A stretch of 64,000 bases of DNA from W-Chloroflexi-9 sp045863195 (GCA_045863195.1 BTUI01000013.1:27739-91738), one strand, 5' to 3'; shown: positions 57,023 to 64,000, numbered from the stretch's first letter. The notes: a model not told the origin generated them from the letters alone. Numbers and translations are program-made.

Positions 57023-57059
57023 CGAGGCCTGGCGGTCACCCGCCGGGCCTCGTCGTTTC
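57023..57059 (+). terminator. Rho-independent terminator of the two-component operon
   Basis: CGAGGCCTGGCGG (57023-57035) pairs with CCGCCGGGCCTCG (57040-57052) with one G-T wobble, around a TCAC loop, and is followed by TCGTTTCT. It lies between convergent genes and can act for the citramalate synthase transcript too. Confidence 0.8.
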
Positions 57060-57074
57060 TCGTCGCGGGCGCGG

Positions 57075-58682
57075 CTATGCGGAGTGGTGCAGCAGCCAGT
57101 ACTCGTACGCGTCCTGGAGGGCGAGCCAGGACGCCTCGATCACGTCGGTGGAGGCGCCCACGGTGCGCCAGCGGCGCAGACCGTCCGTGCTCTCCACGAG
57201 CACACGCACCGCCGCGTCCGAGCCGGCGTAGGAGTTGATGATGCGCACCTTGTAGTCGACGAGGTGTACGGAGGCGACGCCGGGGAACACCTGCAGCAGC
57301 GCCTTCCGAACGGCGGCATCCAGCGCGGACACTGGCCCGTTGCCCTCGGCGGCGACCTGTTCGAGGCGCTCGCCGATGCGCATCTTCACCATCGCCTCCG
57401 CCATCATCTCGTTGCGGTCGGCGGAGGCCATGCCGTTGCCGTCCACGTGGCGGCGGCGCGTCACGATCAGGAAGTCCTCCAGCGCGAACGGCGCGCGGTA
57501 GCCCTCCAGCGTGCGCCGCACGAGGAGTTCGAAGGACGCCTCCGCGGACTCGAACGCGGAGCCCTTCGACTCGCGCTCCTTCACGCGGGCGAGCGCGCGC
57601 TGCGCCTGCGCGTCCGTGAGGTCCAGCGCGACTCCCTGCTCGCGCAACTTCTCCACGATGTTGCGGCGACCGGAGAGTTCGGAGACCAGCACGCGCTCGG
57701 TGTTCCCGACGGTGAGCGGGTCGACGTGGGTGTAGGAGCCGGGCGCCTTCGTGATCGCGGCGACGTGCAGCCCGGCCTTGTGCGCGAACGCGCCGGTGCC
57801 GGTGTACGGCTGCTGCGGGTCGACCGGGAGGTTCGCGAGTTCCTGCGCGAACAGGGCCGTCTCCGTGAGGCGTCGCAACTGGTCGTCGCTGACCACGCGG
57901 ATGCCCATCTTCAGTTGCAGGTCGGCGATCACCGAGATGATGTTGGCGTTCCCGGTGCGCTCGCCCCAGCCGTTCAGGCACGCCTGTACCTGCGTGGCGC
58001 CGGCGCGCACCGCGACGAGCGTGTTCGCGACCGCCGCCTCGATGTCGTTGTGCGTGTGGATGCCGATGCGGCACGAGACCGCCTCGCGCGCCGCGCGCAC
58101 CGCCGCTTCGACCTCCCACGGCAGCGTGCCGCCGTTCGTGTCGCAGAGCGCCACCGTGCTCACGCCCGCGCGCTCCGCCGCCCGCAGCGAGGCGAGCGCG
58201 TACGCGGGGTCTTCCTTGAAGCCGTCGAAGAAGTGCTCCGCGTCGAACACCACTTCACGGCCCTGGCCGACGAGGTACGCGACGGAGTCGCGGATCATCG
58301 CCAGGTTCTCTTCCTCAGTCGTCTGGAGCACCTCGCGTGCCTGCTTCGAGGAGGACTTGCCGACGAGCGTGACGACCGGCGTCTCCGCGTCCAGCACGGC
58401 GCGGATCGCGGGGTCGGTGGCGGTGTCGCCGCCGGCGCGGCGGGTGGAACCGAACGCAACGAGGCGGGCGTTCCGCAGCGTCAGCGACTTCGCGCGTTGA
58501 AAGAACTCCGCGTCTTTCGGGTTGGAGCCCGGGTAGCCGCCCTCGATGTAGTGCACGCCGAGGTCGTCCAGTTTCTGGACGATGAGCAGCTTGTCCTCCA
58601 GCGACAGGCTCAGGCCTTCCATGCCCAGGCCGTCGCGGAGGGTGGTGTCGTACAGGAGGATCTCAGGAGCAGGGGACGTCAT
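57075..58682 (-). CDS. cimA: Citramalate synthase (CimA)
   Basis: A 535-residue HMGL/LeuA-type enzyme that condenses pyruvate and acetyl-CoA to (R)-citramalate, a route to 2-oxobutyrate and isoleucine. The catalytic opening is LLYDTTLRDGLGMEGLSLS (residues about 10-28), with RKL-like EHFFDGFKEDPAYAL, LCDTNGGTLPWEV and IGIHTHNDIEAAVANTLVAV (metal His). The C-terminal regulatory (LeuA_dimer) domain is present. The sequence GLHVAAITKAPGSYTHVDP fits CimA rather than LeuA. I chose ATG 58682; the GTG at 58697 is possible. It lies convergent with the two-component operon. Confidence 0.92.
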   Translation of the reverse strand: MTSPAPEILLYDTTLRDGLGMEGLSLSLEDKLLIVQKLDDLGVHYIEGGYPGSNPKDAEFFQRAKSLTLRNARLVAFGSTRRAGGDTATDPAIRAVLDAETPVVTLVGKSSSKQAREVLQTTEEENLAMIRDSVAYLVGQGREVVFDAEHFFDGFKEDPAYALASLRAAERAGVSTVALCDTNGGTLPWEVEAAVRAAREAVSCRIGIHTHNDIEAAVANTLVAVRAGATQVQACLNGWGERTGNANIISVIADLQLKMGIRVVSDDQLRRLTETALFAQELANLPVDPQQPYTGTGAFAHKAGLHVAAITKAPGSYTHVDPLTVGNTERVLVSELSGRRNIVEKLREQGVALDLTDAQAQRALARVKERESKGSAFESAEASFELLVRRTLEGYRAPFALEDFLIVTRRRHVDGNGMASADRNEMMAEAMVKMRIGERLEQVAAEGNGPVSALDAAVRKALLQVFPGVASVHLVDYKVRIINSYAGSDAAVRVLVESTDGLRRWRTVGASTDVIEASWLALQDAYEYWLLHHSA

Positions 58683-58801
58683 TCTCGCGTCTTTCACCGG
58701 ATCGGCTCGACGGAGGCGTCAGACGCGGGTGGTCGGTCGGCGGATGTCGGACCGAGGTGGGCGCGCCGGCGCGGCGTCGAGGAGGCGTGTCTCTTCGAGC
58801 G

Positions 58802-58885
58802 CTATCGGTGCAGAATGATCGCCGCCGCCGGCCGTGAGGGCCGGGCAGCGTGCACCGTCTTTCGGGTCGCGGGCGCGTTTGTCAT
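58802..58885 (-). CDS. Possible leader peptide upstream of cimA
   Basis: A 27-codon frame starts at ATG 58885, about 10 nt after a minus-strand TACACT (58895-58900), and ends in TAG at 58802, some 119 nt before cimA. The end reads A-A-A-I-I-L-H-R, so two Ile and one Leu codon come just before the stop. Such leader peptides govern branched-chain amino acid attenuation in other bacteria. Whether this frame is translated is unproven; hairpins after it (GCGCCGGCGC) could be part of the switch. Confidence 0.3.
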   Translation of the reverse strand: MTNAPATRKTVHAARPSRPAAAIILHR

Positions 58886-58894
58886 AACGGTACG

Positions 58895-58900
58895 AGTGTA
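58895..58900 (-). promoter_or_regulatory. -10 element TACACT for the cimA transcript
   Basis: TACACT on the minus strand, 213 nt upstream of the cimA start. The long leader is unusual for this window, where most gaps are short. Confidence 0.35.
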
Positions 58901-58940
58901 GGGTCGCCCTCGGTGGGCGCGCAACGAGGGGAGGCCGGGC

Positions 58941-59459
58941 ATGCTCGACCACGACGGCAGCCCCGTGGAGGGCGCGATGGAGCGCCCCGGCGCGCGCCTG
59001 CTGGTCGTCGAGCCGGGCGGCCGCGTGCTGCTCTTTCGTAGCACCACCGCGGCCGGCATGTGGCTCTGGTTCCCACCCGGCGGCGGGGTGGAGCCGGGCG
59101 AGACGTACGAGGATGCCGCACGCCGCGAACTCTGGGAGGAGACCGGCCGCCACGAGACCGTCGGGCCGTGCGTGTGGACGCGCGACGCCACGTTCTTCTG
59201 GGCGAGCGTGGGCGGCATGGTGCGCGGCACGGAGCGCTACTTCCTACAGCGGGTGGACGCGCCCTTCGAGCCGCGTCCGCAACTGATCGGTCGCGACGAG
59301 GCGTACATGCGGAACGATGGCTGGTTCCACTGGTGGAGCGTGGACGAGATCGCCGCCAGCAACGGGTTCGAGGTCTTCGTCCCCCGCCGCCTCCACGAAC
59401 TGCTCCCGCCGCTCCTCGCCGGCGACGTGCCGGCGACGCCGTTCGAGGTGGGGCCGTGA
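58941..59459 (+). CDS. Nudix hydrolase (first of a tandem pair)
   Basis: A 172-residue protein. The Nudix box is GGGVEPGETYEDAARRELWEETGR (about residues 46-69), matching GX5EX7REUXEEXGU. N-terminal RPGARLLVVEPGGRVLLFR and later TERYFLQRVDAPFE complete the fold. GAGGGGAGG precedes the ATG. The GTG start of the next Nudix gene overlaps its stop by 3 nt. Substrate unknown. Confidence 0.87.
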   Translation: MLDHDGSPVEGAMERPGARLLVVEPGGRVLLFRSTTAAGMWLWFPPGGGVEPGETYEDAARRELWEETGRHETVGPCVWTRDATFFWASVGGMVRGTERYFLQRVDAPFEPRPQLIGRDEAYMRNDGWFHWWSVDEIAASNGFEVFVPRRLHELLPPLLAGDVPATPFEVGP

Positions 59460-59959
59460 GCGGCGAGCCACGGGACGGCTCGTCCGAGGCGCGCGCGAAG
59501 CCTCGTCCCGGCGCGCGCGTGATCGTGCTCGATGCCGCCGGACGCGTGCTGCTATTGCAGCAGCGCTTCGACGACGAGACGCGCTGGTTCTGCCCCGGCG
59601 GCGCGCTGCTGCCGGACGAGACGTTCGAGGCGGCGGCCGCGCGCGAACTGCGCGAGGAAGCCGGCATCGAGGCGCCCCTTGGGCCGTGGGTCTGCTTCCG
59701 CCGGGCGACGTGGCAGACGCGCGGCACCTGGTACGACACCACGGAGCGCTTCTACCTCGTACGCCTCGCAGAAGAGCGGCCGCCCGTTGCCTTCACGTCC
59801 GGTGAGGACGAGCTGACCACGCTGCTACAGGCACGCTGGTGGGACCTCGCCGACCTCCGCGAGGAAGAAGCGCCCGTTTCGCCTCGGTCGCTGCTCGTGC
59901 TCCTCGGCCCGCTGGTGCGCGGCGTGATCCCGGCCGAGCCGTGGGAGGTGGGGCTGTAG
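59456..59959 (+). CDS. Nudix hydrolase (second of a tandem pair)
   Basis: A 167-residue protein. The Nudix box is GALLPDETFEAAAARELREEAGI (about residues 46-68), with all acidic ligands. It resembles the first gene over most of its length (PGARVIVLDAAGRVLLLQ, TERFYLVRLAEERP), so the pair arose by duplication. The GTG start overlaps the upstream stop, so they are translationally coupled. It could be a heterodimer partner or differ in substrate; neither can be seen here. Confidence 0.87.
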   Translation: MSGEPRDGSSEARAKPRPGARVIVLDAAGRVLLLQQRFDDETRWFCPGGALLPDETFEAAAARELREEAGIEAPLGPWVCFRRATWQTRGTWYDTTERFYLVRLAEERPPVAFTSGEDELTTLLQARWWDLADLREEEAPVSPRSLLVLLGPLVRGVIPAEPWEVGL

Positions 59960-60010
59960 TCGATTGTTCGATTAATCGACCGGAAGAGACGATTAATCGT
60001 ATAATCGACT
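59958..60010. promoter_or_regulatory. Nested palindromic operator upstream of the Fic gene
   Basis: Two perfect 12-bp palindromes, TCGATTAATCGA (59968-59979) and ACGATTAATCGT (59989-60000), have centres 21 bp apart, two helical turns. Outside them, AGTCGATT (59958-59965) and AATCGACT (60003-60010) form a further perfect inverted pair about the same centre (59984). The whole is 53 bp and AT-rich in a GC-rich region. A perfect -10 TATAAT lies at 60000-60005, and TCGACC (59976-59981) may be the -35. Confidence 0.8.
60000..60005 (+). promoter_or_regulatory. -10 TATAAT of the Fic gene, leaderless
   Basis: TATAAT is 6 nt before the ATG at 60012. The transcription start should fall at the start codon. 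The box overlaps the second and fourth half-sites of the operator, so bound repressor would block it. Confidence 0.6.
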
Positions 60011-60011
60011 C

Positions 60012-61112
60012 ATGGCCTATGTCCCAACGATCGACCGCGCCCGCCTCGCGGCACCGCTGGAGGAACTCGCACAGCTCCGACAGGAGCTCGAGGCGGTCGA
60101 CATCCTCGAGCCGCTCGCTCGATGGCTCCGCCGACAGGTCGAGGCGCGCGGGGCGCACATGTCGACCAGCATCGAGGGCAACCCGATGACTGAGGCGGAG
60201 GTGCAGGGCCTCTTCGCGCGACATCGAGAGACGCTGGATCGGGCGGAGCGAGAGAACCTGGACTACCGGGATGCGGCACGCTTCGCGCGCCAGGTGGCGA
60301 ATGACTTCAAGGCCGAGGTGGACGCTGGGCTGATCCGTGCGATGCATTTCCTTGTCGTGCGCACCACCTACCCGTGGGACTCCGCCGCCCAGTGGCGTCA
60401 GCAACAGAATCGCGTGGCGGATGCCAACGGCCGCACCGTGTACATGCCGCCGCCTCCGGGAGAGGTGGCGGAGCGCATGGATGACCTCGTGCTGTGGCTG
60501 CGCACGCGTCGGATGCAGGAGCATCCGCTGATTCTGGCTGCGGTCGCGCACCTGGAGTTCGTGAACATCCACCCCTTCGATGACGGGAATGGGCGGGTGG
60601 CGCGTGCCCTCACGACGTACTTCACCGAGTGGGGCGGGTGGGGCTTGCGGGGGTTCGTGTCGTCGGAGGCGGTCTTCGGCCGAGACCGGCAGTCGTACTA
60701 CCGGGCGCTCGCGGACGCAGGAGCGCGGTACGAGGAGCGCTCCCGCGACATCACAGCGTGGTGCGAATGGGTGCTTCGGCGGTTCTCAATCGAAGTCGCG
60801 ACGGCAGTCGGTGTCGTCGAGCGCTGGCGCGATCTCTTCGCTGATGCTCCGCAGAGCGCATGGTCGTCAGCGTTCGTGACCGGCTACACGTACCTCGCCG
60901 TGAACGGGTCGGCTTCACGTGCGGAGTATGTGGCCGCGACGCGGCTCTCACCGGCGACCGCCGTGAAGCAATTGAACTTCATGGTCGACAGCGGCTTCGC
61001 GCGCCGAGTCGGACAGGGACGTGCTACTCGATACGTCTTCCTCGACTCGACAGCGGCCGACTACGCGAACGATGCGTACGCCGCGGCACTCGAGCGGTTC
61101 CCCGAGCCGTAG
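60012..61112 (+). CDS. Fic family protein (AMPylase-type) with C-terminal winged helix
   Basis: A 366-residue protein. The N-terminal region has the inhibitory helix motif S53-I-E-G-N57 (S/T-x-x-x-E-G/N type), which blocks ATP until released. The Fic core motif H187-P-F-D-D-G-N-G-R-V-A-R is complete, so AMP transfer to a target hydroxyl is possible. The last 90 residues have SRAEYVAATRLSPATAVKQL and ARRVGQGRATRYVF, typical of a winged helix that binds DNA. That helix may recognise the palindromes at its own promoter. It is in the class II/III family of Fic proteins. The target is unknown. Confidence 0.9.
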   Translation: MAYVPTIDRARLAAPLEELAQLRQELEAVDILEPLARWLRRQVEARGAHMSTSIEGNPMTEAEVQGLFARHRETLDRAERENLDYRDAARFARQVANDFKAEVDAGLIRAMHFLVVRTTYPWDSAAQWRQQQNRVADANGRTVYMPPPPGEVAERMDDLVLWLRTRRMQEHPLILAAVAHLEFVNIHPFDDGNGRVARALTTYFTEWGGWGLRGFVSSEAVFGRDRQSYYRALADAGARYEERSRDITAWCEWVLRRFSIEVATAVGVVERWRDLFADAPQSAWSSAFVTGYTYLAVNGSASRAEYVAATRLSPATAVKQLNFMVDSGFARRVGQGRATRYVFLDSTAADYANDAYAAALERFPEP

Positions 61113-62207
61113 CTACGCGCCGAGGCGGGCGAGGACGCGGTCGGCCATGTCGCGGGTGCTGAGGTGAGGCGTCCCGGGTGCGGCGAGGTCCGCCGTGCGG
61201 TCGCCGGCCTCGATCACCTCGGTCACGGCCGCCTCCACCGCGCGCGCTTCCTCCTCCAGGCCGCACGAGTGCCGGAGCAGCATCGCGGTCGTGAGGATCA
61301 TGGCGAGCGGGTTGGCGAGGCCCTTGCCGGCGATGTCCGGCGCGGAGCCGTGGATTGGCTCGTACATCCCGAGGCCGGTGCCGTCCGGTCGCAGCGTGCC
61401 GAGCGAGGCGGACGGGAGCATGCCCATCGACCCCGTCAGCATGGAGGCCTCGTCCGTGATGATGTCGCCGAACATGTTGTCCGCGATCATCACGTCGAAG
61501 TCGCGCGGGCGTCGGATCAGGTGCATCGTCATCGCGTCCACCAGCACGTGCTCCAGCGCCACGTCCGGGTACTCCTTCGAGACCTCCGTCACCACCTCGC
61601 GCCAGAGGCGGGAGGAGGCGAGGACGTTCGCCTTGTCGATGCTCGTCAGCTTCTTGCGGCGCTCACGCGCCGTGCGGAAGCCGAGGTGGGCGACGCGCGC
61701 GATCTCGTCCTCGTTGTAGTAGTTCGTGTCCACCGCCTCGCGGCGGCCGTCCACCACGCGGCGCTCCTGCGGCTTGCCGAAGTACATGCCGCTGGTCAGT
61801 TCGCGGATCACGAGCAGGTCGACGCCCTCGATCACCTCGGGCTTCAGGGTGGAGGCGTTGAGGAGCGCCGGGATCGCCTGCACCGGGCGCAGGTTCGCCC
61901 ACAGGCCCAGGCCGCTGCGGATCGCGAGCAGGCCCTGCTCCGGGCGCACCGTCGCCTGGGGGTCGTCCCACTTCGGGCCGCCCACGGCGCCGAACAGCAC
62001 CGCGTCCGACTTCGAGGCCTTCTCCAGCGTCTCCGGCAGGATCGCGACGCCATGCTCATCGATCGCCGCGCCGCCGACGAGGTCCTGCTCGAACTTGAAC
62101 ACGTGCTCGAAGCGCTGGCCGATCGCCTCCAGCACGCGGACGCCCTCGGCGGTGACCTCGGGCCCGATGCCGTCGCCGGGCAGGACGAAGATGTTGTAGG
62201 TGGCCAT
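61113..62207 (-). CDS. leuB: 3-isopropylmalate dehydrogenase (LeuB)
   Basis: A 364-residue enzyme of leucine synthesis that oxidises and decarboxylates 3-isopropylmalate with NAD+. It has VLPGDGIGPEVTAEGVRVLE, FGAVGGPKWDDP, the substrate loop RSGLGLWANLRP, IRELTSGMYFGKPQER and MIADNMFGDIITDEASMLTGS with the metal Asp residues. The end GMYEPIHGSAPDIAGKGLANP is typical. GGAG lies 8 nt before the ATG; the longer frame is not homologous. A TACACT -10 lies about 37 nt upstream in a dyad. Near cimA, it suggests a branched-chain amino acid theme. Confidence 0.95.
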   Translation of the reverse strand: MATYNIFVLPGDGIGPEVTAEGVRVLEAIGQRFEHVFKFEQDLVGGAAIDEHGVAILPETLEKASKSDAVLFGAVGGPKWDDPQATVRPEQGLLAIRSGLGLWANLRPVQAIPALLNASTLKPEVIEGVDLLVIRELTSGMYFGKPQERRVVDGRREAVDTNYYNEDEIARVAHLGFRTARERRKKLTSIDKANVLASSRLWREVVTEVSKEYPDVALEHVLVDAMTMHLIRRPRDFDVMIADNMFGDIITDEASMLTGSMGMLPSASLGTLRPDGTGLGMYEPIHGSAPDIAGKGLANPLAMILTTAMLLRHSCGLEEEARAVEAAVTEVIEAGDRTADLAAPGTPHLSTRDMADRVLARLGA

Positions 62208-62230
62208 GCGTGGACTCCGATCCGCCGGAC

Positions 62231-62267
62231 GTGACAGGAGGCCGAGTGTACCCCGGCCTCCCGTCAC
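62231..62267. promoter_or_regulatory. Dyad around the leuB -10 element
   Basis: GTGAC-A-GGAGGCCG (62231-62244) pairs with CGGCCTCC-C-GTCAC (62254-62267) with one mismatch. The 9-nt centre contains AGTGTA (62245-62250), the minus-strand TACACT -10 box for leuB. This may be an operator over the promoter, or a terminator for the lipoprotein gene read from the right, though no T tract follows. Confidence 0.5.
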
Positions 62268-62289
62268 GTTCAGGCCCCGCGGCCCGGCC

Positions 62290-62925
62290 CTACTCCACGG
62301 TGAGGATCGCTCCGTACGCCGCGCTGCTGCTCGGGTCGATCGAGATGATGTCGACGACCAGCAGGTACGCGCCGGCTTCAAGGTCCGCGGGGAGGCGGAT
62401 GGAGGTGCCGTCCACGGTCAGCGCGACCGCGTCGTCGCCGGGGTGCCACGCGCGGAACTCCGCGCCGGCGTGGACCGGCGCCTCCGGAGCCAGCCAGAGG
62501 CGCGCCGTCACGATCTCGATCGGCGCCATCGCGAGGCCACCCGTGACCTCCAGCGTGTCGCCCGGCGTCACCGCCGTGTCCGAGACCGGCGTGATGTAGC
62601 CGATGGCGTCCGCGCACACGGCCGGATTCCCGCTGCCCTGCGGCGGTGACCAGCAGTACGACCCGAGGCCGAGCGGATGCGCAGCGCCGCCCACCTCGAA
62701 CGTCCCGCCCGGCGGCTCGTCCGGGGTGGCCGGGGAGATGCCGCCGCCCGCGGGGTCCAGGCCCGGCGCGGGCGTGTTGGTCGCGACGATCACCGTCGCG
62801 GGATCCTGCGTGGGAGAGGGGGCCGGCGTCCCGTCCGCGGTGCTCGAGCAGGCCGCGAGCAGCAGCGCACCCGCCCCGATGATCGCGACTCCGGCCATCC
62901 GGAGGTCAGGTGTGAAGCGACGCAT
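62290..62925 (-). CDS. Lipoprotein, unknown function
   Basis: A 211-residue lipoprotein: LLLAAC lipobox (Cys26) and a long Pro/Thr/Ala linker. The mature part (about 75-210) is beta-rich with VGGAAHPLGLGSYCWSPPQG, PGDTLEVTGGLAMAPIEIVT and AYLLVVDIISIDPSSSAAYG, likely an immunoglobulin-like or similar sandwich. Two Cys (in SYCWS and AVCADA) may form a disulfide. Similar Chloroflexota lipoproteins occur widely. No function is known to me. Confidence 0.75.
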   Translation of the reverse strand: MRRFTPDLRMAGVAIIGAGALLLAACSSTADGTPAPSPTQDPATVIVATNTPAPGLDPAGGGISPATPDEPPGGTFEVGGAAHPLGLGSYCWSPPQGSGNPAVCADAIGYITPVSDTAVTPGDTLEVTGGLAMAPIEIVTARLWLAPEAPVHAGAEFRAWHPGDDAVALTVDGTSIRLPADLEAGAYLLVVDIISIDPSSSAAYGAILTVE

Positions 62926-62969
62926 GGCATTCCCTCTCGGCTACTCCGCCCGAGGGGTATGACGCCGCG

Positions 62970-63893
62970 TTAGCCGTGTCGGTTCCCGGCCGCCGCCCGC
63001 GCCGCGATCTGGCGCACTCCCGCCGCCCGCTCTTCCGGGCCCCGTGCCGCCTCGCCGTAGGCGACGCGGAAGATCGGCGCGACCTCGATGTAGAAGCGAA
63101 TGCGGCGCTCCACGTCCGCATCGAGCGTGCCGGGGTAGGCGTCGATGACCCGATCCAGGTCGCGCGGGCCGAGGTCGTTGAGGACGCCGGCGAAGTCGAG
63201 CGCCGGGTCGGCGATGAGCGCGTCCGCGAAGTCGATCACCCCGCTCAGCACGCCTTCCGCGTCCACCAGCAGGTGGTCGCCGCTGAGGTCGGCGTGGATG
63301 AGTACGCGTGGTGCGCGCGACGTCCCCCCCGCGCCGAGGAACGCCTCGACGCGGGCGGTCAGCCAGGCGCGACCGGCCGGGCCGAGGGCCGGCAGCACCT
63401 GCGCGATCAGCGGGGCGTAGTTGGCGGCCCACAGGTCGACCTCGCGCGCGCCGTGGCGTCGTGCCGCCGGGAGGGGCGTCGCGTGCAGCGTGCCGAGGAA
63501 GCGGCCGATCGCCTCGCACAGCGCGGCCCGGGCGCGCCCCCGCGGCGCGCCGGCCGTGCGCAGCGGCTCGCCCGGCACGAGGCGGTGCGCGACGCCGAGC
63601 GTGCCGCCGGCGCCATCGCGCAGCCGGGCCGCGTCGCGCGGGACGGCGACCTCGAATGGCTGGCGTGCGATCAGCGGCAGGAGTCGCGCCTCGCGTTCGA
63701 GGTCGGCGAGCGCCCAGTGGGAGCGCGGCTTTGGCAGCCGCACCGCCCAGTCGCCGGACGGCGAGGGCACGCGGTAGGCCACCGCCCCGTATCCCTCGCC
63801 CAGGCGTCCCGCGCGCTCCGGCCGCGAGGCGGCGTCGAGCGCGCGCATCGCCTCGATCACGGGGGCGGGAAGGGCGGAGCGGGTGGGCGGCAT
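62970..63893 (-). CDS. Aminoglycoside/macrolide phosphotransferase family kinase
   Basis: A 307-residue APH-fold kinase. The N-lobe has GRLGEGYGAVAYRVPSPSGDWAVRLPK (P-loop-like with Lys in AVRLPK). The C-lobe has the catalytic loop IHADLSGDHLLVDAEG, where His replaces the usual Asn in HxD-x4-N, and the DFADALIADPALDFAGV metal site. It resembles macrolide 2'-phosphotransferases and many homologues that act on unknown small molecules. The ATG starts at MPPTRSALPA. It is not flanked by mobile elements, so an acquired resistance gene is unlikely. Confidence 0.82.
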   Translation of the reverse strand: MPPTRSALPAPVIEAMRALDAASRPERAGRLGEGYGAVAYRVPSPSGDWAVRLPKPRSHWALADLEREARLLPLIARQPFEVAVPRDAARLRDGAGGTLGVAHRLVPGEPLRTAGAPRGRARAALCEAIGRFLGTLHATPLPAARRHGAREVDLWAANYAPLIAQVLPALGPAGRAWLTARVEAFLGAGGTSRAPRVLIHADLSGDHLLVDAEGVLSGVIDFADALIADPALDFAGVLNDLGPRDLDRVIDAYPGTLDADVERRIRFYIEVAPIFRVAYGEAARGPEERAAGVRQIAARAAAGNRHG

Positions 63894-63921
63894 GGTGCCT
63901 CGAACGGTAGGGGATGCAGAA

Positions 63922-63943
63922 GGGCCGCGCCGGAGCGCGGCCC
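63922..63943 (-). terminator. Terminator hairpin after the right-edge partial gene
   Basis: GGGCCGCGC and GCGCGGCCC form a perfect 9-bp stem with a CGGA loop. Read on the minus strand it is followed by TTCTGC. It would end the partial gene at the window edge. Confidence 0.6.
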
Positions 63944-63967
63944 GGCGAGGGGGCGGGTGGGGGGGGC

Positions 63968-64000
63968 TTAACCGATCGTCAGGCTGTTATACGCCGCCGT
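63968..64000 (-). CDS. Partial CDS at the right edge, last ten codons
   Basis: On the minus strand the edge reads T-A-A-Y-N-S-L-T-I-G then TAA. The following hairpin acts as a terminator, which supports a real gene end. The rest is outside the window, so no family can be named. Confidence 0.35.
   Translation of the reverse strand, partial: TAAYNSLTIG

Noticed and set aside
58683..58940. T-box riboswitch before cimA
   Set aside because: No T-box sequence (TGGNACCGCG) or specifier stem could be found.
62970..63893. Acquired antibiotic-resistance gene
   Set aside because: The kinase fold is widespread in chromosomal genes of unknown role and there are no mobile elements or atypical composition around it.
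1..64000. tRNA, rRNA, insertion sequences or prophage genes
   Set aside because: I scanned for cloverleaf-like arms, transposase and integrase motifs and phage structural genes and found none I could support.

Overview
The window is a 64 kb, very GC-rich, gene-dense piece of bacterial chromosome with short intergenic gaps and many start/stop overlaps (ATGA, GTGA, TTGA). The gene content fits a monoderm member of Chloroflexota, perhaps a Dehalococcoidia- or Thermomicrobia-like lineage. The supporting features are coenzyme F420 genes (cofE, NADPH:F420 reductase, LLM-class oxidoreductase), a short CysS/MshC-type ligase, a Gram-positive-type lexA with an SOS box, a c-di-AMP (ydaO/yuaA-type) riboswitch, DUF3179 and many T/P-rich lipoproteins, a SwrB-like gene after the flagellar sigma factor, and a FliY-like switch protein. 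This placement is inference; no rRNA or tRNA gene lies in the window.

Region 1 (1-26 kb) is mixed housekeeping and metabolism. It begins with a truncated fumarylacetoacetate-hydrolase-family gene and a Lys/Ala-rich histone H1-like protein. Next come the CysS/MshC-like ligase, a hemerythrin, an LLM oxidoreductase, MFS transporters, Nudix and PIG-L enzymes, lexA, an orphan DppD-type ATPase, holA, the F420 genes, a thiamine-precursor/aromatic-type ABC transporter, two trypsin-fold proteins (one intact HtrA, one without its catalytic His), a cobU-cobS-cobT run on the minus strand, and a small zinc-ribbon gene behind a c-di-AMP riboswitch.

Region 2 (26.1-48.1 kb) is a single-direction flagellar block. 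Two response regulators lead into flbD-motA-motB-fliL-fliM-fliN/Y-fliO-fliP-fliQ-fliR-flhB-flhA-flhF-PilZ-(small membrane protein)-fliA-swrB-like-(LPxTG-like secreted protein)-flgF/G-flgG-flgM-flgN-flgK-flgL-fliW-csrA. It supplies the stator, C-ring proteins, export gate, sigma28/anti-sigma28, rod and hook-filament junction proteins and the FliW-CsrA switch. It lacks flagellin, fliD/fliS, flgB/C, fliE-J, the hook genes, flhG and chemotaxis genes, so a second flagellar locus is expected elsewhere.

Region 3 (48.1-64 kb) is accessory. It holds a Rieske-like protein without the ligand histidines, lipoproteins, a DUF3179 protein, an SDR and an enoyl-CoA hydratase, a toxin-antitoxin pair, a two-component system co-transcribed with a membrane-anchored PDZ protein, citramalate synthase and leuB, tandem Nudix hydrolases, a Fic protein behind an elaborate AT-rich operator, and an aminoglycoside-phosphotransferase-like kinase.

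A recurring -10 element (TACACT or TAnnnT) sits 6-7 nt before several start codons, which points to leaderless transcripts. The most unusual items are the c-di-AMP riboswitch controlling a 70-residue zinc-ribbon protein, the 53-bp nested palindrome at the Fic gene, the AGGG/CCCT repeat cluster before the NarL-type regulator at the head of the flagellar block, the two apparently inactivated folds (HtrA-like and Rieske-like), and a possible leader peptide ahead of citramalate synthase.
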